32,085 nt of DNA from an uncultured Phascolarctobacterium sp. (GCA_905207485.1 CAJLLL010000022.1:1-32085); one strand, 5' to 3'; counted from the first letter of the stretch, positions 7,164 through 15,539 are shown. The notes: generated from the letters alone by a model not told the origin. Made by a program: numbers and translations.

Positions 7164-7281
7164 TATTTAACAGAAAAAACAGGTATTGATATTTTTATAA
7201 AATTTTATCGCTTTATTAATAATGAAATTTAGAATTTTCTGCCAAAATTATAGTATAATCGAATTAGTGTATACTTTTTCC

Positions 7282-7309
7282 TTGCTATTATGCTATTATA
7301 TGGTATAAT
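7282..7309 (+). promoter_or_regulatory. Putative promoter of the SLC1-type symporter
   Basis: TTGCTA (7282-7287), a 16-bp spacer, then TGGTATAAT, an extended -10 with TATAAT at 7304-7309. The rest of 7135-7280 is AT-rich with no further recognisable element. Confidence 0.55.
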
Positions 7310-7385
7310 TAATCGTATAAGACAAAGCAACGGCATTGGCTAAACATTGCTTTGCAAAATTCTAAAAAGAAAAGAGGTATCTCAC

Positions 7386-8699
7386 ATGACTGACGAAAAA
7401 AAGAAAGTTAATGTGAAGGAAACAGCGGAAGCCGCAATACGCGAAAGCAGAGCCAAATCCAATAACGGCCAGTTTGTTCTGTGGTTTGCAGCTTTGATTG
7501 TCGGCGCTGTTTTAGGCTGGATGGGTATTCCGGCGCTCAATGAATTCTTCGGCTTTGTAGCAACCGTATTCACCCGCCTGTTCCAGTTCATTGCAGTTCC
7601 TACCATCGCACTGGCAGTTATTACAACGCTGGCTGCACTTGGCGGTAACAAAGAAACCGGTATTATTTTTGCTCATGCAGTTATTTACACTTTGCTTACC
7701 ACCTTCCTCGCAGCATTTATCGGCCTTGGGCTGTACCTGTACATTGCCCCGGAAAACCTGCCGGCAGATATTGTTAATGCAGGTTCCGAAGTTGTTAAAG
7801 GCCAGAGCGTAGCAGCACTCAGCTACTATGACCATATTCTCGGCGTTATTCCGAACAACGTACTGGCTCCGTTCCTCAGCGGCAACGTACTTTCCGTTAT
7901 GCTTATTGCTGCTGCTGTTGGTCTGGCACTGGCCTTCATGCCCAGAACCGAAAACCGCGAAGCGATCCTGAAAGTTATTCAGGGCGTTCAGGAAATTGCC
8001 TTCACCCTTATCCGTGCTATCCTCTACGTTCTGCCGATTGGCATCGTAGCCTTTGCAGCACAGCTTTCCGCACAGATTGAAGCAGGCGTTATCGTTGGCG
8101 CACTCGGCAAATACACCGCAGTTGTAATGCTCGGCAATGCTATCCAGTTCTTCATCGTTCTGCCTATTATCCTTGTTCTGCGCGGCCTTAACCCGATTTA
8201 CGTTATGCGCCAGATGGCTCAGGCTATTGCAGTTGCGCTCTTCACCAAGAGTTCTGCCGGCACCCTGCCTGTAACCCTGGCCTGCTCCGAAGAAAACCTG
8301 AAAGTTAACCCGAAAGTTTCCCGCTTCGTACTGCCTATTTGCACCACCATCAACATGAACGGCTGTGCAGCTTTCATTCTGATAACTTCTCTGTTCATTA
8401 TGCAGAATGCAGGTTTTGAACTGACCATGACCACCATGCTGACCTGGGTTTGCATCGCGGTTCTTGCCGCTGTAGGCAACGCAGGCGTACCGATGGGCTG
8501 CTACTTTCTGACCCTCTCCCTGATGGCAGGCATTGGCGCACCGATTGGTTTAATGGGTATCATCCTGCCGATTTATACCATTATCGACATGATTGAAACC
8601 GCTGAAAACGTATGGTCCGATGCATGCGTATGCGCAATGGTTGACCACGACCTTAAAGGCAAACTTTCCGAAGACGGCGACATTCCCGCTGCTCTGTAA
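7386..8699 (+). CDS. SLC1-family (DAACS) sodium:amino acid/dicarboxylate symporter, unusual substrate site
   Basis: The 437-aa inner-membrane protein starts at ATG 7386, with AGAGGT 7 nt upstream; the frame extends to 7347 but without a ribosome site. Family hallmarks are in order: the HP1 tip SSAGTLPVT, NMNGCAA (NMDGT in GltPh), the HP2 tip GNAGVPMG, and the TM8 signature DMIETAENVWSD (401-412). Asp401, Asn408 and Asp412 align with GltPh Asp394, Asn401 and Asp405, so sodium coupling is expected. The position of Arg397, which holds the acidic side chain of aspartate, is Glu404. That argues against glutamate or aspartate as substrate and for a neutral, hydroxy or cationic amino acid (inference). 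Codon choice is strongly biased, suggesting high expression. It is monocistronic, with its own promoter and terminator. Confidence 0.9.
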   Translation: MTDEKKKVNVKETAEAAIRESRAKSNNGQFVLWFAALIVGAVLGWMGIPALNEFFGFVATVFTRLFQFIAVPTIALAVITTLAALGGNKETGIIFAHAVIYTLLTTFLAAFIGLGLYLYIAPENLPADIVNAGSEVVKGQSVAALSYYDHILGVIPNNVLAPFLSGNVLSVMLIAAAVGLALAFMPRTENREAILKVIQGVQEIAFTLIRAILYVLPIGIVAFAAQLSAQIEAGVIVGALGKYTAVVMLGNAIQFFIVLPIILVLRGLNPIYVMRQMAQAIAVALFTKSSAGTLPVTLACSEENLKVNPKVSRFVLPICTTINMNGCAAFILITSLFIMQNAGFELTMTTMLTWVCIAVLAAVGNAGVPMGCYFLTLSLMAGIGAPIGLMGIILPIYTIIDMIETAENVWSDACVCAMVDHDLKGKLSEDGDIPAAL

Positions 8700-8725
8700 T
8701 AAAAGTTAAAACCTTATAAAAATTA

Positions 8726-8758
8726 ACACCCGTGCTTTTAAAGCGCGGGTGTTTTTTT
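8726..8758 (+). terminator. Intrinsic terminator of the symporter gene
   Basis: ACACCCGTGCTTT pairs with AAAGCGCGGGTGT (one G-T pair) ending at 8752, followed by a run of T residues. Confidence 0.9.
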
Positions 8759-8796
8759 ATGCTTGCAGCAAACAATCACAACTTTTATTTTAAATA

Positions 8797-8832
8797 CTAA
8801 AAAGCAGGCAGTGTGCTAAACACTGCCTGCTT
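8797..8832 (-). terminator. Intrinsic terminator of ychF
   Basis: AAGCAGGCAGTG (8802-8813) and CACTGCCTGCTT (8821-8832) form a 12-bp stem with a 7-base loop; the minus strand continues into T residues. Confidence 0.85.
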
Positions 8833-8857
8833 AATGCTGTAAACAGCAAATATTTTA

Positions 8858-9964
8858 TTATACGTTAAAGCGGAACTCTACAACGTCGCCGTCCTGCATT
8901 ACGTAATCCTTGCCTTCAAGACGCACAAGCCCTTTATCGCGCGCAGCCGCTTTGCTGCCGCAGGCTACAAGGTCATCATAAGATACAATTTCGGCACGGA
9001 TAAAGCCGCGTTCAAAATCGCTGTGGATTTTACCTGCCGCCTGCGGTGCTTTGGTGCCGCATTTAATAGTCCAGGCGCGGCTCTCGGTTTCACCGGCAGT
9101 TAAATAGGTCATCAAACCCAAAAGTTTAAAGCCTGCTTTAATCAAACGGTCAAGGCCGGTTTCTTCCAAACCAGCCATTTCCAAAAATTCTTTGGCTTCA
9201 TCGTCCGGCAGTTCGGCAATTTCCGATTCCATTTTGGCAGAAACGGTAATGGTTTCCGCATTTTCTTCAGCGGCGTATTTCATAACAGCCTGCACATGCG
9301 GGTTCTGTTCCGGTGTTGCCACTTCGTCTTCGGCAACGTTGGCCACATACAGCACCGGTTTCATGGTTAAAAGGTGCAGTTCGGTCAAAAACTCTTTTTC
9401 TTCATCGGTCAGGCCCAAACGGCGTGCCGGGATAGCATCGCCCAAACCTTCCATAACCTTATCCAGCACGGCTTTTTCTACCGGTACTTTTTTATCGCCG
9501 GTTTTTAAAAGCTTAACCAGACGTTCTTGGCGTTTTTCCACGGTTTCCATATCGGCTAGGCAAAGCTCGGTATTAATGATTTCAATATCGCGCAGCGGGT
9601 CGATGCTGCCTTCAACGTGGGTAATGTTGCCGTCCTCAAAGCAGCGCACAACCTGCGCAACAGCGTCTACCTCGCGGATATGCGCAAGGAATTTATTGCC
9701 GAGGCCTTCGCCTTTGGATGCGCCTTTTACAAGCCCTGCGATATCGACAAAACGCATTGCCGCAGGCACGATTTTTTTAGATTTAAACATTTCGCCCAGC
9801 ACGTTTAAACGCGCGTCAGGAACATCAACAACGCCCACATTCGGCTCGATGGTGCAGAACGGATAGTTTGCCGCTTCCGCACCCGCTTTGGTAATAGCGT
9901 TGAACAAAGTGCTTTTGCCTACGTTAGGCAGGCCTACAATACCTACTTCTAAATTTGTACTCAC
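8858..9964 (-). CDS. ychF: Redox-regulated ATPase YchF (OLA1 family)
   Basis: The 368-aa cytosolic P-loop protein of the Obg/OLA1 group binds ATP in preference to GTP and associates with ribosomes. GLPNVGKS (residues 11-18) is the Walker A motif, TIEPNVGVVDVPD covers the switch I region, and FVDIAGLVKGASKGEGLGN is the G3/switch II region. NVAED replaces the NKxD guanine-specificity motif, as expected in YchF. The C-terminal TGS-like domain ends with GKDYVMQDGDVVEFRFNV. The start is GTG at 9964, with AAGGAG 8 nt upstream; an out-of-frame ATG overlaps it. It is monocistronic. ychF is close to rpsF-ssb-rpsR in many Firmicutes; here they are separated by about 17 kb of metabolic genes. Confidence 0.98.
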   Translation of the reverse strand: MSTNLEVGIVGLPNVGKSTLFNAITKAGAEAANYPFCTIEPNVGVVDVPDARLNVLGEMFKSKKIVPAAMRFVDIAGLVKGASKGEGLGNKFLAHIREVDAVAQVVRCFEDGNITHVEGSIDPLRDIEIINTELCLADMETVEKRQERLVKLLKTGDKKVPVEKAVLDKVMEGLGDAIPARRLGLTDEEKEFLTELHLLTMKPVLYVANVAEDEVATPEQNPHVQAVMKYAAEENAETITVSAKMESEIAELPDDEAKEFLEMAGLEETGLDRLIKAGFKLLGLMTYLTAGETESRAWTIKCGTKAPQAAGKIHSDFERGFIRAEIVSYDDLVACGSKAAARDKGLVRLEGKDYVMQDGDVVEFRFNV

Positions 9965-10043
9965 ATCTATCGCTCCTTAGGTTTTCAATCTTACTATCTT
10001 ATTATTTTACAATAACTAACGGCAAAAAGCAAAAGAAAGAGAC

Positions 10044-10076
10044 ATAAAAAATACCCGCAACCATCAAGTTACGGGT
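10044..10076 (-). terminator. Intrinsic terminator of the phosphonate operon
   Basis: On the minus strand ACCCGTAAC (10068-10076) pairs with GTTGCGGGT (10053-10061, one wobble), followed by ATTTTTTATG. Confidence 0.85.
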
Positions 10077-10090
10077 AAAACCAAAACAAC

Positions 10091-10912
10091 TCAACGCAAT
10101 TTATTTTTTATGAAAATGAACGCCCTTTCAATGGTGTAGGCAAAAACAAACACCAATAATATGGCAACGCCTGCCGTGCCGTATTCATAGCCCTGTATGC
10201 TGCGAGATATAATATAGCCGATGCCGCCCGCGCCTATCATGCCCAAAATGGCACATTCCGAAAAGTTTATTTCAAAACGCATGGCAATCCATGCTACAAG
10301 CTGTGAAAGCGCTGCCGGAAGCACTGCGTTGAAGAACACGCCGATACGCCCCACGCCGGTTGCTTCCAATGCTTCAATGGTTTCAGCAGGTATGCTTTCA
10401 AAACTTTGGGCAAACGCTCTTGTAAAAAATGCCGTTGTATGCACGCACAAACCGGCAATGCCCGCCGCCGGCCCCATGCCGAGGCAAACCATCATCAAAA
10501 GCACCCATACCGGTGTCGGCACGGCACGCAAAAACGTAAACCACGATTGCACCAGTACAGCAAACCAGCGCATACGGAAAATATTTTCCGCCGCCAGCAT
10601 ACCAAAAAACAAACCCAGAACCACGCTGTACAGAGTAGAAAGCACGGTTATGCAAACAGTTTCCCACATCGCCTGCGCAATTAAATCCATAAATTTAAAA
10701 TCAAACTGCGCCAGGCGGTAAAACACATTGCCTATATCCGGCACGCGGCCAAGAAGTTTAAGCCAGTCAATTTCAAGGTAAGCCAGGCTCAGCACACACA
10801 AGGCTGCCGTACCTGCCATAAACAGCGGTATTGCCTTGTTCTGATACGAGTAGCCTGTTTTTATTTTATTATTAAAACCATAGCGGATATTGACCGCCGC
10901 TGCTTCCTTCAT
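10091..10912 (-). CDS. phnE: Phosphonate ABC transporter permease PhnE (second copy)
   Basis: This 273-aa inner-membrane protein has about six hydrophobic segments and the binding-protein-dependent permease loop EALEATGVGRIGVFFNAVLPAAL, which docks on the ATPase. The start overlaps the stop of the preceding permease gene as ATGA (10909-10912), so translation is coupled. It is the last gene of the operon before the terminator. Many PhnCDE systems have two different PhnE subunits forming a heterodimeric channel, which fits the pair here. The DFKFMDLIAQAMWETVCITVLST segment opens the transmembrane domain in the usual PhnE arrangement. The substrate class comes from the neighbours phnX and phnD. 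Confidence 0.93.
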   Translation of the reverse strand: MKEAAAVNIRYGFNNKIKTGYSYQNKAIPLFMAGTAALCVLSLAYLEIDWLKLLGRVPDIGNVFYRLAQFDFKFMDLIAQAMWETVCITVLSTLYSVVLGLFFGMLAAENIFRMRWFAVLVQSWFTFLRAVPTPVWVLLMMVCLGMGPAAGIAGLCVHTTAFFTRAFAQSFESIPAETIEALEATGVGRIGVFFNAVLPAALSQLVAWIAMRFEINFSECAILGMIGAGGIGYIISRSIQGYEYGTAGVAILLVFVFAYTIERAFIFIKNKLR

Positions 10913-11709
10913 CGCTCAAGCTCCTTTCTGATGGCGCCGGTAATTCTGTCTACAACAATTACCACCACTGCAATAATAAGGATGATGCTGAAAGCCATAT
11001 GGTAATTAAAGGATTTGATATAAGAAAACAGCACCATGCCAACACCGCCGCCGCCAACCATGCCGACTATGGTAGACGCCCTTACGTTAACCTCAAGGCA
11101 GTACAAAAACCATGCTAAAAAGCCGCTTATGCAGCTTGGCACAATGCCGTGCGCTACACGCTGCCAAAAACCGGCGCCAACTGCCTGCAAGCTTTCAAGG
11201 CAATCAACAGATATATCCTCCATTGTTTCCGTAAATGCCCTTACCATAAAGGCAAAGCTTGTTATCAGCAAAGCGCAGAAACCAACGCCGGTACCAATGC
11301 CCAATGATGAAAACAGAATAAACGCCCATACCAGTGCCGGTATATTACGTAAAAAGGTAGCAAAACCGCGCACTGCTTTGGCCATTTTGGGGAAAGGCGA
11401 CACCATTTCACTGGCAAACAGCGCTGTAAAGAACGCCAATACTGCGGCAATGGTGGTAGAGGAAACAGCCATGGCAATTGTTACCAGCACGCTGTCGGTA
11501 ATAATGGCCAGTTTGCTGCCAACCGGCACTTCCGGAGGGAAGAAATCTTCCGCCAAAAATGTCCAAAACTGGTCTGAACTTGTTAAAACGCTCAGCGGAG
11601 AAAACTCAGTGAAATAACTGCACAAGGCAAATAGCACAGCCACTGCCGCAAAAAATACATCATAAACCCTTTTTTCAGCAGGCGACACAATCGAAATGCT
11701 GCGTTTCAT
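10909..11709 (-). CDS. phnE: Phosphonate ABC transporter permease PhnE (first copy)
   Basis: The protein is 266 aa from ATG 11709, chosen because GGAGG lies 8 nt upstream; an upstream TTG at 11724 is an alternative. It is an inner-membrane permease with about six hydrophobic spans and the EAA-like loop ESLQAVGAGFWQRVAHGIVPSCI. The ANVRAST-like segment (LEVNVRASTIVGMVGGGGVG) is conserved in PhnE proteins. The start lies 35 bp inside the end of phnC. It is clearly divergent from the second copy, so the two are probably distinct subunits rather than a recent duplication. Confidence 0.93.
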   Translation of the reverse strand: MKRSISIVSPAEKRVYDVFFAAVAVLFALCSYFTEFSPLSVLTSSDQFWTFLAEDFFPPEVPVGSKLAIITDSVLVTIAMAVSSTTIAAVLAFFTALFASEMVSPFPKMAKAVRGFATFLRNIPALVWAFILFSSLGIGTGVGFCALLITSFAFMVRAFTETMEDISVDCLESLQAVGAGFWQRVAHGIVPSCISGFLAWFLYCLEVNVRASTIVGMVGGGGVGMVLFSYIKSFNYHMAFSIILIIAVVVIVVDRITGAIRKELER

Positions 11710-12481
11710 GCTCTGCTCCTCCAATTAAATTGGTACTTTTAGTGCCGTAAATTTTCTCCACAACTTCTTCCGTAAGTTCATCAGGCGTACCGTCAAAAAC
11801 AACCGTACCTTTAGAAAGACCAATAATGCGGGTAGAATATTTTTTGGCAACCTCAAGCTGATGTAAATTAACAATACAGGTAATTTTTTTGTTTTTAACA
11901 AGCCCTGCCAAAATATCCATAATATTTTTGGCGCTGGAAGGGTCAAGCGAAGCGATAGGCTCATCAGCCAGCAGAATTTTTGGCTTCTGCATAATTGCCC
12001 GGGCAATACCGACACGCTGTTTCTGCCCGCCGGATAAATCGGACGCGCGGTTATAACAGAATGCCCCCAGCCCCATTTCTTCAAGCAGTTTAATAGCACG
12101 CAGTTTTTCTTCTTCAGGATAAATGCCCAAAATGCCTTTCAAACCATCCAGATAACCAAGATATCCGTGCAGAACATTTTGCAGCACCGACAGCCGGTAC
12201 ACAAGGTTGTAATTCTGGAAAATCATACCAACCTTGCGGCGCACAGCACGCAGTTTTTTGCCGCCAATGCCGGTAATATCCTCACCATCAAGCACAATGC
12301 TGCCGTCCGATACATCAATGAGGCGGTTAATTGTGCGCAGCAGCGTGCTTTTGCCGCTGCCGCTGGGACCGATAACCGATACAAATTCTCCTGCGCCGAT
12401 GCTTAAATTAATATCATGCAGGGCATGCACATTATTGCTGTAATATTTATTTACGTTTTTAAAATTCAAAACAGTTTCCAT
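11675..12481 (-). CDS. phnC: Phosphonate ABC transporter ATP-binding protein PhnC
   Basis: The 268-aa cytoplasmic ATPase powers uptake through the two PhnE subunits. Walker A is GPSGSGKST (residues 38-46), the Q-loop is MIFQNYNLVYRLSV, the signature LSGGQKQRVGIARA, Walker B ILLADEP, and the D-loop and H-loop are IASLDP and NLHQ. The FQNYNLV and VLHGYLG segments are typical of PhnC rather than of polar amino acid ATPases. It overlaps the phnE start by 35 bp and lies 29 bp after phnD. The last 20 or so residues (GGAEHETQHFDCVAC) extend past the usual end and carry two cysteines; they overlap the next gene. Confidence 0.96.
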   Translation of the reverse strand: METVLNFKNVNKYYSNNVHALHDINLSIGAGEFVSVIGPSGSGKSTLLRTINRLIDVSDGSIVLDGEDITGIGGKKLRAVRRKVGMIFQNYNLVYRLSVLQNVLHGYLGYLDGLKGILGIYPEEEKLRAIKLLEEMGLGAFCYNRASDLSGGQKQRVGIARAIMQKPKILLADEPIASLDPSSAKNIMDILAGLVKNKKITCIVNLHQLEVAKKYSTRIIGLSKGTVVFDGTPDELTEEVVEKIYGTKSTNLIGGAEHETQHFDCVAC

Positions 12482-12510
12482 AAAAATTCTCCCGCCTTAC
12501 GGCTTTATCA

Positions 12511-13425
12511 TCAATGAGCGTTGATGTTTTTATTCAGCTCAACAATCGGCTGATAATCTGCCATGCTGCACTCTACAAAACGTGCATTGGGTACTTTTAT
12601 TACTTTCGCAAAATAATCTTTGTTATTGTAATCTACCAAAAATTTAGTCAAAGTTTTCTTTAAATCTTCGTTGACCGTTTTGCCAACAATCATGGCTTCT
12701 GCCGGAATTGCTGCTGAAGAATGCACAACCCTTACGGCATTGCGATCGGCATTGCCATTTTTAAATTCCGATTCCATAATCTGGTCAGAGATAGGCACAA
12801 TATCAACATCGCCCTTTATTACAGCCTGCAAACCTGCCTGATGCTTGCCGGAAAAGCTTACGGCTTCAAAGAATTCACCGTTGGTATGGATTTTTTCGTT
12901 AGTTAAATGCGCATCCGGAAAAGCCTTCATAATTTCCGAGGTCGGCACTAAATTGCCTGAGGTAGAATCCGGGTCTACAAAGGCTATGGTTTTGCCTTTA
13001 AAATCTTTAATGCCGTTAATTTCTTTATTATTGGCGTTAACGATAAATACGGAATGATATACTGCTTTAGCCTTGTCGCCATCCGGTGCTTTCATAACAA
13101 TCGGTGTTGCTTCGGCACGGTCTGCCGCCATCGCTACGGAAAGCGCCCCCAAATATGCCATATCAGCCTTGCCGGTGCGCAGCGCTTCAATAATAGCAGT
13201 GTAATCGCTCGCCTGTATTTCCTTTACTTCCATGTTAATGGCTTTGCCAAGGTCTCTGGCCAGCGTGCTTCTGGCATCGGTACTCTGCTCGGTAGATTCG
13301 TTAGGCGCATAAGCAATGGTAAAAGTTTTCTTTTCGGCTTGTTCGTTATTGCCGCCGCAGCCGGCTGCAAAGCTGCCAAATGCCACCATGGCGGAAAGTA
13401 AAATGCAGGCTACACTTTTTTTCAT
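12511..13425 (-). CDS. phnD: Phosphonate-binding lipoprotein PhnD
   Basis: This 304-aa lipoprotein has a signal peptide with lipobox (FAAGC, Cys about 23), so it is anchored in the inner membrane facing the periplasm. The type 2 periplasmic binding fold is marked by IAYAPNESTEQ, GKADMAYLGALSVAMA and FVDPDSTSGNLVP. The last is the Ser/Thr-rich phosphonate-binding loop typical of PhnD/PtxB. In E. coli PhnD prefers 2-aminoethylphosphonate; the ligand here may be that or 2-hydroxyethylphosphonate, given the operon. GGAG precedes the ATG. The gene follows the dehydrogenase gene by 15 bp. Confidence 0.95.
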   Translation of the reverse strand: MKKSVACILLSAMVAFGSFAAGCGGNNEQAEKKTFTIAYAPNESTEQSTDARSTLARDLGKAINMEVKEIQASDYTAIIEALRTGKADMAYLGALSVAMAADRAEATPIVMKAPDGDKAKAVYHSVFIVNANNKEINGIKDFKGKTIAFVDPDSTSGNLVPTSEIMKAFPDAHLTNEKIHTNGEFFEAVSFSGKHQAGLQAVIKGDVDIVPISDQIMESEFKNGNADRNAVRVVHSSAAIPAEAMIVGKTVNEDLKKTLTKFLVDYNNKDYFAKVIKVPNARFVECSMADYQPIVELNKNINAH

Positions 13426-13440
13426 CGTTTCTTCTCCTTT

Positions 13441-14559
13441 TTAAAACACTGTTTTTAAAATTTCGGTTACATTTGCTTTCGTCAGTTCTGCCGGGTTATT
13501 ATCAGCACGCCCTTTAGTCATGCTGTGGGCAGCCAGATCTGCAAAATCTTCTTCTGCTGCGCCCCACTGGCTTAACTTAGCCGGGCTGCCGGATTTCTCC
13601 AAAATATCCGTTATTTTCTGCGCAACTTCTGCTGCGCTGTCCGCTCCAAAAGCAGCCAAAAGTTCCTTGCCGTTTTTAATATACGGCATATTAAGCTGCA
13701 TAACAGGAGCAAGTAAAATACTAACTGCCACGCCGTGCGGAATGTGGTACTTCATTGTCAGCGGATAAGAAATAGAGTGACAGGCGGTAGTGCGCGTGTT
13801 GCTGAAAGCCATACCTGCCAGCAGACTGCCTTGGGCCATAGCTTCATGCGCTTCTTCTTTGCCGCATAACAGCCCATTTAAATTATCCATAATAGTTTTA
13901 ATGGCTGCCAAAGCCGCCGCACGGGATACCGCATTGCTTGCCTTAGACCAGTAACTTTCCGCCGCGTGGCAAACAGCATCAAGAGCGGAAGATACGGCCA
14001 GTTTAACCGGCATTGTATTGGCAAGTTCCGGGTCAACAACAGCGGCGTAAGCATAATTAGCCTGTGTATCAACAGAATATTTTTTGTCGTGCGCGCTGTC
14101 CCAAACCGTTGCCCAACAGGTTACTTCACTGCCGGTGCCGGCGGTTGTAGGTACGCCAATCCACTTGCAGGCAGGTTCCTTGTAATTTTTAGTTTCAATC
14201 AGGGTGCGCAGTTCTTCAGGCAAAGCAATATCCTGTGCATACAGGCAGCATAACGATTTGCCAACGTCAAGTACGCTGCCGCCACCTACGGCAATAATCA
14301 GCTCAAAACCTGCGTTTTTTGTTTCGTTATACATTTCATACAGTTGGAGCAGCTCCGGATTGCTCCAGGCAAAGTTTTTTATGGTTAATTTATCCTTCCA
14401 TTCCGCTGCGGCTGCTTTAATAAAACGGTTTTGCAGTACACTTTCATCCCAGATGAGCAGCAGAATCTTGCCGGGATCCAATTCCTTAACCAGCTTGGGC
14501 AGCACAGACAAACTGCCTGTACCCAAATAAGTTTTTACGGGGTTATAATAACAATCCAA
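13441..14559 (-). CDS. Iron-containing alcohol dehydrogenase in the phosphonate operon (phosphonoacetaldehyde reductase-like)
   Basis: The 372-aa cytosolic group III alcohol dehydrogenase has NAD(P)-binding GGGSVLDVGKS, TTAGTGSEVT, and the metal ligands Asp and His in SALDAVCHAAES plus His in HSISYPLTMKYHIPHGV. It sits between phnX and phnD with 15-16 bp gaps, so a phosphonate-linked substrate is likely. Three readings are possible: PhpC-like interconversion of phosphonoacetaldehyde and 2-hydroxyethylphosphonate; oxidation of imported 2-hydroxyethylphosphonate to feed PhnX; or reduction of the acetaldehyde that PhnX releases. The absence of phnW in the operon favours one of the first two. The family is certain, the substrate inferred. 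Confidence 0.85.
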   Translation of the reverse strand: MDCYYNPVKTYLGTGSLSVLPKLVKELDPGKILLLIWDESVLQNRFIKAAAAEWKDKLTIKNFAWSNPELLQLYEMYNETKNAGFELIIAVGGGSVLDVGKSLCCLYAQDIALPEELRTLIETKNYKEPACKWIGVPTTAGTGSEVTCWATVWDSAHDKKYSVDTQANYAYAAVVDPELANTMPVKLAVSSALDAVCHAAESYWSKASNAVSRAAALAAIKTIMDNLNGLLCGKEEAHEAMAQGSLLAGMAFSNTRTTACHSISYPLTMKYHIPHGVAVSILLAPVMQLNMPYIKNGKELLAAFGADSAAEVAQKITDILEKSGSPAKLSQWGAAEEDFADLAAHSMTKGRADNNPAELTKANVTEILKTVF

Positions 14560-14575
14560 CTAAAGTTCCTCCCTG

Positions 14576-15367
14576 TCATAAGCCTGCGTTAATTTTTTCA
14601 ATAACTTCCGGCAGCCCGGTAATATCATCAATAACAAAATCCGCACCGGCTTCAAGGTAAATCTGCCTTGCCCTGGCATTTAAGGCTGCCAGTGTTTCAG
14701 CATCGGCCGCGTTATATTCGGCTTCGCTTAAACCAACCACGCTGCTGCCCTTAATAATACCTACAGACCAGCAGCCTGCGTTTTTGCCTTCCAGAATGTC
14801 CATTACCGTATCGCCAACCTTAACTACCAGTTTAGGCGGGTATACGTTTAACTGACGCATACATTCAAACACCATAAATGGTGTCGGGCGGCTGTATTCA
14901 GTAACATCCGGCGTTACCACGCAATCAGGTTCATAGCCCTGCTTTTTGGCAGCCGGCAAAACGTACTGCATAATTTCAGATGTGTAACCGGTAGTAGAGC
15001 CTATTTTCAAACCCATCTCCCTCAGTTTGCCGACCGTTTCTTTAACACCGGGAATGAGTTTGGCATATTCCGTAACCACGGTGCGCAGGTTTGCTTCAAA
15101 GCATTGGTAAACATCTTCAATGTCCTCTTCATTCCAGCTGCGGCTGTAAACCTCATTCCACATCCTGCTGCCGCGTTCCGTTGCCAGCATGGTTTTAATA
15201 TGCGCTTTTTTCTCCATGCCCATCGGCGCATTAATTTCATCCGGCGTAAATTCCAGGCCTTTTTGGCGGAAAGTTCTGTCAAACACATCTACCGGGGCTT
15301 TTGAGCCGAAATCCGTTGTTGTGCCTGCCCAGTCGAATACTACAAGTTTGATTTCTTCTTTTGCCAT
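14576..15367 (-). CDS. phnX: Phosphonoacetaldehyde hydrolase (phosphonatase) PhnX
   Basis: The 263-aa cytosolic HAD-superfamily enzyme cleaves the C-P bond of phosphonoacetaldehyde to acetaldehyde and phosphate. FDWAGTTTDFG carries the nucleophile Asp12 and Ala14. Lys53 in MGMEKKAHIKTML is at the position of the Schiff-base lysine of the Bacillus cereus enzyme. GSTTGYT is motif II and VVKVGDTVMDILEGKNAG is motif III/IV with the magnesium ligands. The length matches the family. It is the first gene of the operon, with AAGGAG before the ATG and a putative promoter and repeat cluster just upstream. The usual partner phnW is not in the window. Confidence 0.97.
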   Translation of the reverse strand: MAKEEIKLVVFDWAGTTTDFGSKAPVDVFDRTFRQKGLEFTPDEINAPMGMEKKAHIKTMLATERGSRMWNEVYSRSWNEEDIEDVYQCFEANLRTVVTEYAKLIPGVKETVGKLREMGLKIGSTTGYTSEIMQYVLPAAKKQGYEPDCVVTPDVTEYSRPTPFMVFECMRQLNVYPPKLVVKVGDTVMDILEGKNAGCWSVGIIKGSSVVGLSEAEYNAADAETLAALNARARQIYLEAGADFVIDDITGLPEVIEKINAGL

Positions 15368-15378
15368 TTCATTACTCC

Positions 15379-15460
15379 TTTGCTGTTTTTTGCGTTATTA
15401 TTTTTAATTATTTGCTGTTTTTTACAGTTTTATAATAACGCTGACAGCACAAACCTGCAA
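15379..15460 (-). promoter_or_regulatory. Promoter and repeat cluster upstream of phnX
   Basis: On the minus strand TTGCAG (15455-15460), a 17-bp spacer and TATTAT (15432-15437) form a candidate promoter. The inverted repeat GCGTTATTA (15392-15400) / TAATAACGC (15433-15441) covers the -10 and a downstream site. The direct repeat TTTGCTGTTTTTT occurs at 15379-15391 and 15411-15423. These are candidate operators for the neighbouring DeoR-type regulator. Confidence 0.5.
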
Positions 15461-15491
15461 GCAAATATAAATAAAGTAATTTTAAAATCCT

Positions 15492-15539
15492 TGTAAAATA
15501 AAAACCGCAGCAAATGGAAAATCTCCATGCTGCGGTTTT
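15492..15539 (-). terminator. Intrinsic terminator of the DeoR-type regulator gene
   Basis: The stem AAAACCGCAGC (15501-15511)/GCTGCGGTTTT (15529-15539) is extended by ATGGA/TCCAT inside. The minus strand continues TATTTTAC. T residues on the plus side too make it potentially bidirectional. Confidence 0.85.

Noticed and set aside
9192..9866. A long open frame on the + strand opposite ychF (224 codons)
   Set aside because: It is Ser/Thr-rich with no ribosome site, and is the antisense shadow of a certain gene.
11036..11617. A 193-codon + strand open frame opposite the first phnE
   Set aside because: Its composition is that of a mirrored membrane-protein gene and there is no start signal; it is a shadow.
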